The notes under the pieces were generated by a model, which was not told where the DNA came from, ran no database searches, and was given only the letters and a program-made list of their open reading frames with translations. A program made the translations under genes and the position numbers. Below, in pieces: positions 60,923 through 64,000 of a stretch of 64,000 nt of DNA (position 1 is its first letter; the number at the start of each line of letters is the position of its first letter). The stretch comes from Pseudomonas sp. DTU12.3. GTDB lineage: Bacteria; Pseudomonadota; Gammaproteobacteria; Pseudomonadales; Pseudomonadaceae. The stretch lies in assembly GCF_004124275.1 (NCBI RefSeq), contig NZ_CP027218.1, positions 1,677,501 through 1,741,500 on the forward strand, in the 5' to 3' direction.

Positions 60923-63769
60923 TTAACCCGCCACCAACACCCGAATCGCTTCCAGACGCAACGCCGCTTTATCCAGCATCGCCAGACCCTGCTCACGCTG
61001 CTCACGCAACGCCACCAGTTCGCTGTCACGTACGGTCGGGTTGACCGCTTGCAACGCGGTCAGGCGCGCCAGTTCTTCGTCGGTGTCCGCCGCCAGACGG
61101 CGACGGGCCTCGGTCACGCGCTCGGCGTGACGCGGGGCGATCTTGTCTTCCCCGGCGTTGATCCGTGGCGTCAGCTGATCGCGCTGGGCCTGGATGAACT
61201 TGTTGGCGCTGGCACGCGGCACGCTTTCCAGCTGATCGTTCAGCGTTTCAAACGAGACGCGAGCCGACAGGTCGTTGCCGTTGGCATCAAGCAGGCAGCG
61301 CAGGGCGGCCGGCGGCAGGTAACGGCCCAATTGCAGCGAGCGCGGCGCCACCACTTCGCTGACATACAGCAGTTCCAGCAGCACGGTGCCCGGCTTCAAC
61401 GCCTTGTTCTTGATCAGCGCGACGGCGGTGTTGCCCATCGAGCCGGACAGCACCAGGTCCATGCCGCCCTGCACCATCGGGTGTTCCCAGGTGATGAACT
61501 GCATGTCTTCGCGCGACAGCGCCTGGTTGCGGTCGTAGGTGATGGTCACGCCTTCGTCGTCGCCCAGCGGGAAACTGGCGTCGAGCATCTTCTCGCTCGG
61601 CTTGAGGATCAGCGCGTTTTCCGAATGGTCTTCGCTGTCGATGCCGAACGCGTCGAACAGGGTTTCCATGTAGATCGGCAGGGCGAACTGATCGTCTTGC
61701 TCAAGGATGTCTTCGACCAGCGCTTCACCTTCGCCAGCGCCGCCGGAATTGAGTTCCAGCAGACGGTCGCGACCGGTGTGCAGCTCGGCTTCGAGACGCT
61801 CGCGCTCGGTGCGCGCTTCGTCGATCAGCGCTTGCCACTCGCTATCATCAGCTTCTTCGAGCAGCGGCAGCAGGCGCGGGCCGAACTGGTGTTGCAAGGC
61901 GTTGCCGGTCGGGCAGGTGTTGAGGAACGCGTTCAGCGCTTCGTGATACCACTGGAACAGGCGCTCTTGCGGGCTGGTTTCCAGGTACGGCACGTGCAGT
62001 TCGATGATGTGTTTCTGGCCGATCCGGTCGAGACGACCGATACGCTGCTCGAGCAGGTCCGGGTGCGACGGCAGATCGAACAGCACCAAGTGGTGAGCGA
62101 ACTGGAAGTTGCGACCCTCACTGCCGATTTCCGAGCAGATCAGCACTTGCGCGCCGAACTCTTCATCGGCGAAGTAAGCGGCAGCGCGATCACGCTCAAG
62201 GATGTTCATGCCTTCATGGAACACCGTGGCCGGGATGCCGGAACGCACGCGCAGGGCGTCTTCCAGGTCCATCGCGGTTTCGGCGTGGGCGCAGATCACC
62301 AGCACTTTGGTGCGCTTGAGCATTTTCAGCTGATCGATCAGCCACTCGACGCGCGGGTCGAATTTCCACCAGCGTTCTTCTTCGCTGGCGTCCGGCTGCG
62401 ACTGGAAGCTGACTTCCGGATACAGCTCGGCGTGATCGCCCAGCGGCAGTTCGAGGTATTCGTCCGGGCACGGCAGCGGGTACGGGTGCAGTTTGCGCTC
62501 CGGGAAACCCTGCACGGCCGCGCGGGTGTTACGGAACAGCACGCGGCCGGTGCCGTGACGGTCAAGCAGTTCGCGGACGAGGCGGGCGCTGGCTTCAGTG
62601 TCGCCGTCGTTGACCGCGGTCAGCAGTGCTTCGCCTTCGTTGCCGAGGAAACCCTGAATGGTTTTGTGCGCTTTGGCCGAGAGACGGCCCTTGTCGAGCA
62701 GTTCCTGAACGGCTTCGGCCACCGGGCGATAGTTGTCGCTCTCGGCGCGGAAGGCGGCCAGGTCATGGAAACGGTTCGGGTCGAGCAGGCGCAGACGGGC
62801 GAAGTGGCTGTCCTGGCCGAGTTGTTCCGGGGTGGCGGTGAGCAGCAGCACGCCCGGGATGACTTCGGCCAGTTGCTCGACCAGCGAGTATTCGGCGCTG
62901 GCTTTTTCTTCGTGCCAGACCAAGTGGTGGGCTTCGTCGACCACCAGCAGATCCCAACCGGCGGCGAACAGAGCGTCCTGCGCTTTCTCGTCATCGACCA
63001 GCCATTCCAGCGCGACCAGCGCCAGTTGGGTGTCTTCGAACGGGTTGGCGGCATCGCTTTCGATGAAGCGTTCTTCGTCGAACAGCGCGACTTGCAGGTT
63101 GAAGCGGCGGCGCATCTCGACCAGCCACTGGTGCTGGAGGTTTTCCGGAACGAGGATCAGCACGCGGTTGGCGCGGCCCGAGAGCAGTTGGCGATGGATC
63201 ACCAGACCGGCTTCGATGGTTTTACCCAGACCCACTTCATCCGCCAGCAGAACGCGCGGCGCAATACGGTCAGCGACTTCACGGGCGATGTGCAATTGGT
63301 GCGCGATCGGTTGCGCACGCACGCCTCCCAGGCCCCAGAGCGAAGATTGCAGCTGGCGGCTGGTGTGTTCGAGAGTGTTGTAACGCAGCGAGAACCACGC
63401 CAGCGGGTCGATCTGCCCGGCGAACAGACGGTCGCTGGCCAGACGGAACTGGATGAAGTTCGACAGTTGGGTTTCCGGCAGGGTGACGGCTTCGTTCTGC
63501 CCGTTGAGACCGTGATAGACCATCAGGCCGTCGACGTCGTCGACTTGCTGCACGGTCATCTTCCAGCCTTCGAAGTGGGTGATGCTGTCACCCGGCGAGA
63601 ACCGCACGCGGGTCAGGGGCGCATTCCGTAGCGCGTACTGGCGGGTTTCGCCAGTGGCCGGGTAAAGCACGGTCAACAAGCGGCCGTCCTGTGCCAGAAC
63701 GGTGCCTAAACCAAGCTCTGCTTCGCTGTCACTGATCCAGCGTTGCCCCGGTTGATACTGCTGCGCCAT
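60923..63769 (-). CDS. rapA: RNA polymerase-associated ATPase RapA (HepA)
   Basis: A 948-residue Swi2/Snf2 ATPase that binds core RNA polymerase and helps it recycle after termination. The tandem Tudor-like N-domain spans about 1-107. Walker A is DEVGLGKT (177-184), the DEAH box is VVDEAHHL (277-284), and motif VI is in [12 protein letters not shown] (about 590-601). The C-terminal spacer and Rpo-binding region reach residue 948. The length is close to the E. coli protein (968). It is monocistronic. Confidence 0.97.
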   Translation of the reverse strand: MAQQYQPGQRWISDSEAELGLGTVLAQDGRLLTVLYPATGETRQYALRNAPLTRVRFSPGDSITHFEGWKMTVQQVDDVDGLMVYHGLNGQNEAVTLPETQLSNFIQFRLASDRLFAGQIDPLAWFSLRYNTLEHTSRQLQSSLWGLGGVRAQPIAHQLHIAREVADRIAPRVLLADEVGLGKTIEAGLVIHRQLLSGRANRVLILVPENLQHQWLVEMRRRFNLQVALFDEERFIESDAANPFEDTQLALVALEWLVDDEKAQDALFAAGWDLLVVDEAHHLVWHEEKASAEYSLVEQLAEVIPGVLLLTATPEQLGQDSHFARLRLLDPNRFHDLAAFRAESDNYRPVAEAVQELLDKGRLSAKAHKTIQGFLGNEGEALLTAVNDGDTEASARLVRELLDRHGTGRVLFRNTRAAVQGFPERKLHPYPLPCPDEYLELPLGDHAELYPEVSFQSQPDASEEERWWKFDPRVEWLIDQLKMLKRTKVLVICAHAETAMDLEDALRVRSGIPATVFHEGMNILERDRAAAYFADEEFGAQVLICSEIGSEGRNFQFAHHLVLFDLPSHPDLLEQRIGRLDRIGQKHIIELHVPYLETSPQERLFQWYHEALNAFLNTCPTGNALQHQFGPRLLPLLEEADDSEWQALIDEARTERERLEAELHTGRDRLLELNSGGAGEGEALVEDILEQDDQFALPIYMETLFDAFGIDSEDHSENALILKPSEKMLDASFPLGDDEGVTITYDRNQALSREDMQFITWEHPMVQGGMDLVLSGSMGNTAVALIKNKALKPGTVLLELLYVSEVVAPRSLQLGRYLPPAALRCLLDANGNDLSARVSFETLNDQLESVPRASANKFIQAQRDQLTPRINAGEDKIAPRHAERVTEARRRLAADTDEELARLTALQAVNPTVRDSELVALREQREQGLAMLDKAALRLEAIRVLVAG

Positions 63770-63841
63770 GCTGCCTGACTCCCACCTTGAAAAAGCGGGC
63801 TATCTTAACGGAATGCGACCCTGAGGCCAAAGGAATACTGG

Positions 63842-63938
63842 GGTAGGAGCTGCCGAAGGCTGCGATCTTCTGATCTTGGTGAACACTGGGAATCCGTGTT
63901 GTCCCATTAAAAGATCGCAGCCTTCGGCAGCTCCTACA
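63842..63938. repeat. REP inverted pair, GCCGAAGGC variant
   Basis: GTAGGAGCTGCCGAAGGCTG and its complement are about 45 bases apart. The last 60 bases of the window after it hold no gene that I can support. Confidence 0.93.
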
Positions 63939-64000
63939 GTGCCAACACGGTCACAAGTTTGCGACCGACGGCTCAAGCCATCATTGCCCAAGCCGATAGC

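Noticed and set aside
60710..63631. 973-codon plus-strand frame opposite rapA
   Set aside because: rapA has full Snf2 motifs on the other strand; this frame begins inside REP sequence and has no recognisable motif.
63939..64000. Start or end of a further gene at the right edge
   Set aside because: About 60 bases without a start site or family motif; too short to support a call.

Overview
The window reads as chromosomal DNA of a Pseudomonas of the fluorescens group. Codon use is GC-rich, the genes are pseudomonad core and accessory genes (aot and bra transporters, dcd, dinG, pdxH, nhaA, rapA, cold shock protein), and the intergenic spaces carry many inverted repeats of several pseudomonad REP classes, chiefly the one ending in TGTAGGAGCTGCCGCAGGC. 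I saw no rRNA, tRNA, CRISPR array, transposase or prophage.

Layout. 1-5.3 kb: end of an outer-membrane protein gene, a cold shock gene, dcd, a small proline-rich protein, and pdeM plus a DEXH helicase. 5.3-9.6 kb: a five-gene basic amino acid ABC transporter (aotJQMOP-like). 9.9-15.3 kb: an ATP-dependent DNA ligase with its beta-CASP exonuclease, then a penicillin acylase family lipoprotein. pdeM, helicase, ligase and exonuclease form one DNA repair set, so the transporter splits that set in two. 15.4-19 kb: GST, a cysteine hydrolase-fold protein, two SEC-C zinc-motif proteins and a WHy-domain lipoprotein. 19-24.9 kb: two tandem OmpA-like lipoproteins, each behind a hairpin that covers its ribosome binding site, then a DUF1145 and collagen-like pair, a CopD-type membrane protein and dinG. 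24.9-31.5 kb: an agarase-like glycoside hydrolase, a beta-lactamase-fold hydrolase, a third OmpA lipoprotein with a histone H1-like tail, pdxH and a glycine-zipper lipoprotein.

31.6-33.3 kb: a bacteriocin-type toxin with a colicin E3-like rRNase domain, followed by two related immunity genes. 33.5-40.4 kb: nhaA, a cysteine-synthase-like enzyme, an FAD oxidoreductase, a small lipoprotein, and a divergent SDR/LysR pair. 40.6-43 kb: a bufferin-type RiPP metallophore operon (precursor, MNIO maturase, partner protein, DoxX). 43.4-47 kb: a lone acyl carrier protein and two secreted paralogues with one or two DUF2599-like C-terminal domains. 47.1-52.1 kb: the branched-chain amino acid transporter (braC-livHMGF). 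52.5-64 kb: a DUF2288 protein, an orphan FtsZ/tubulin-like protein, a beta-hydroxyacid dehydrogenase whose 3' end overlaps an MHYT-GGDEF-EAL gene, a YkgJ-type protein, an MFS transporter and rapA.

The most interesting items are the noncanonical tubulin-like protein, the secreted DUF2599 pair, the compact E3-type toxin with duplicated immunity, the bufferin operon, and the two covarying hairpins over the OmpA ribosome binding sites.
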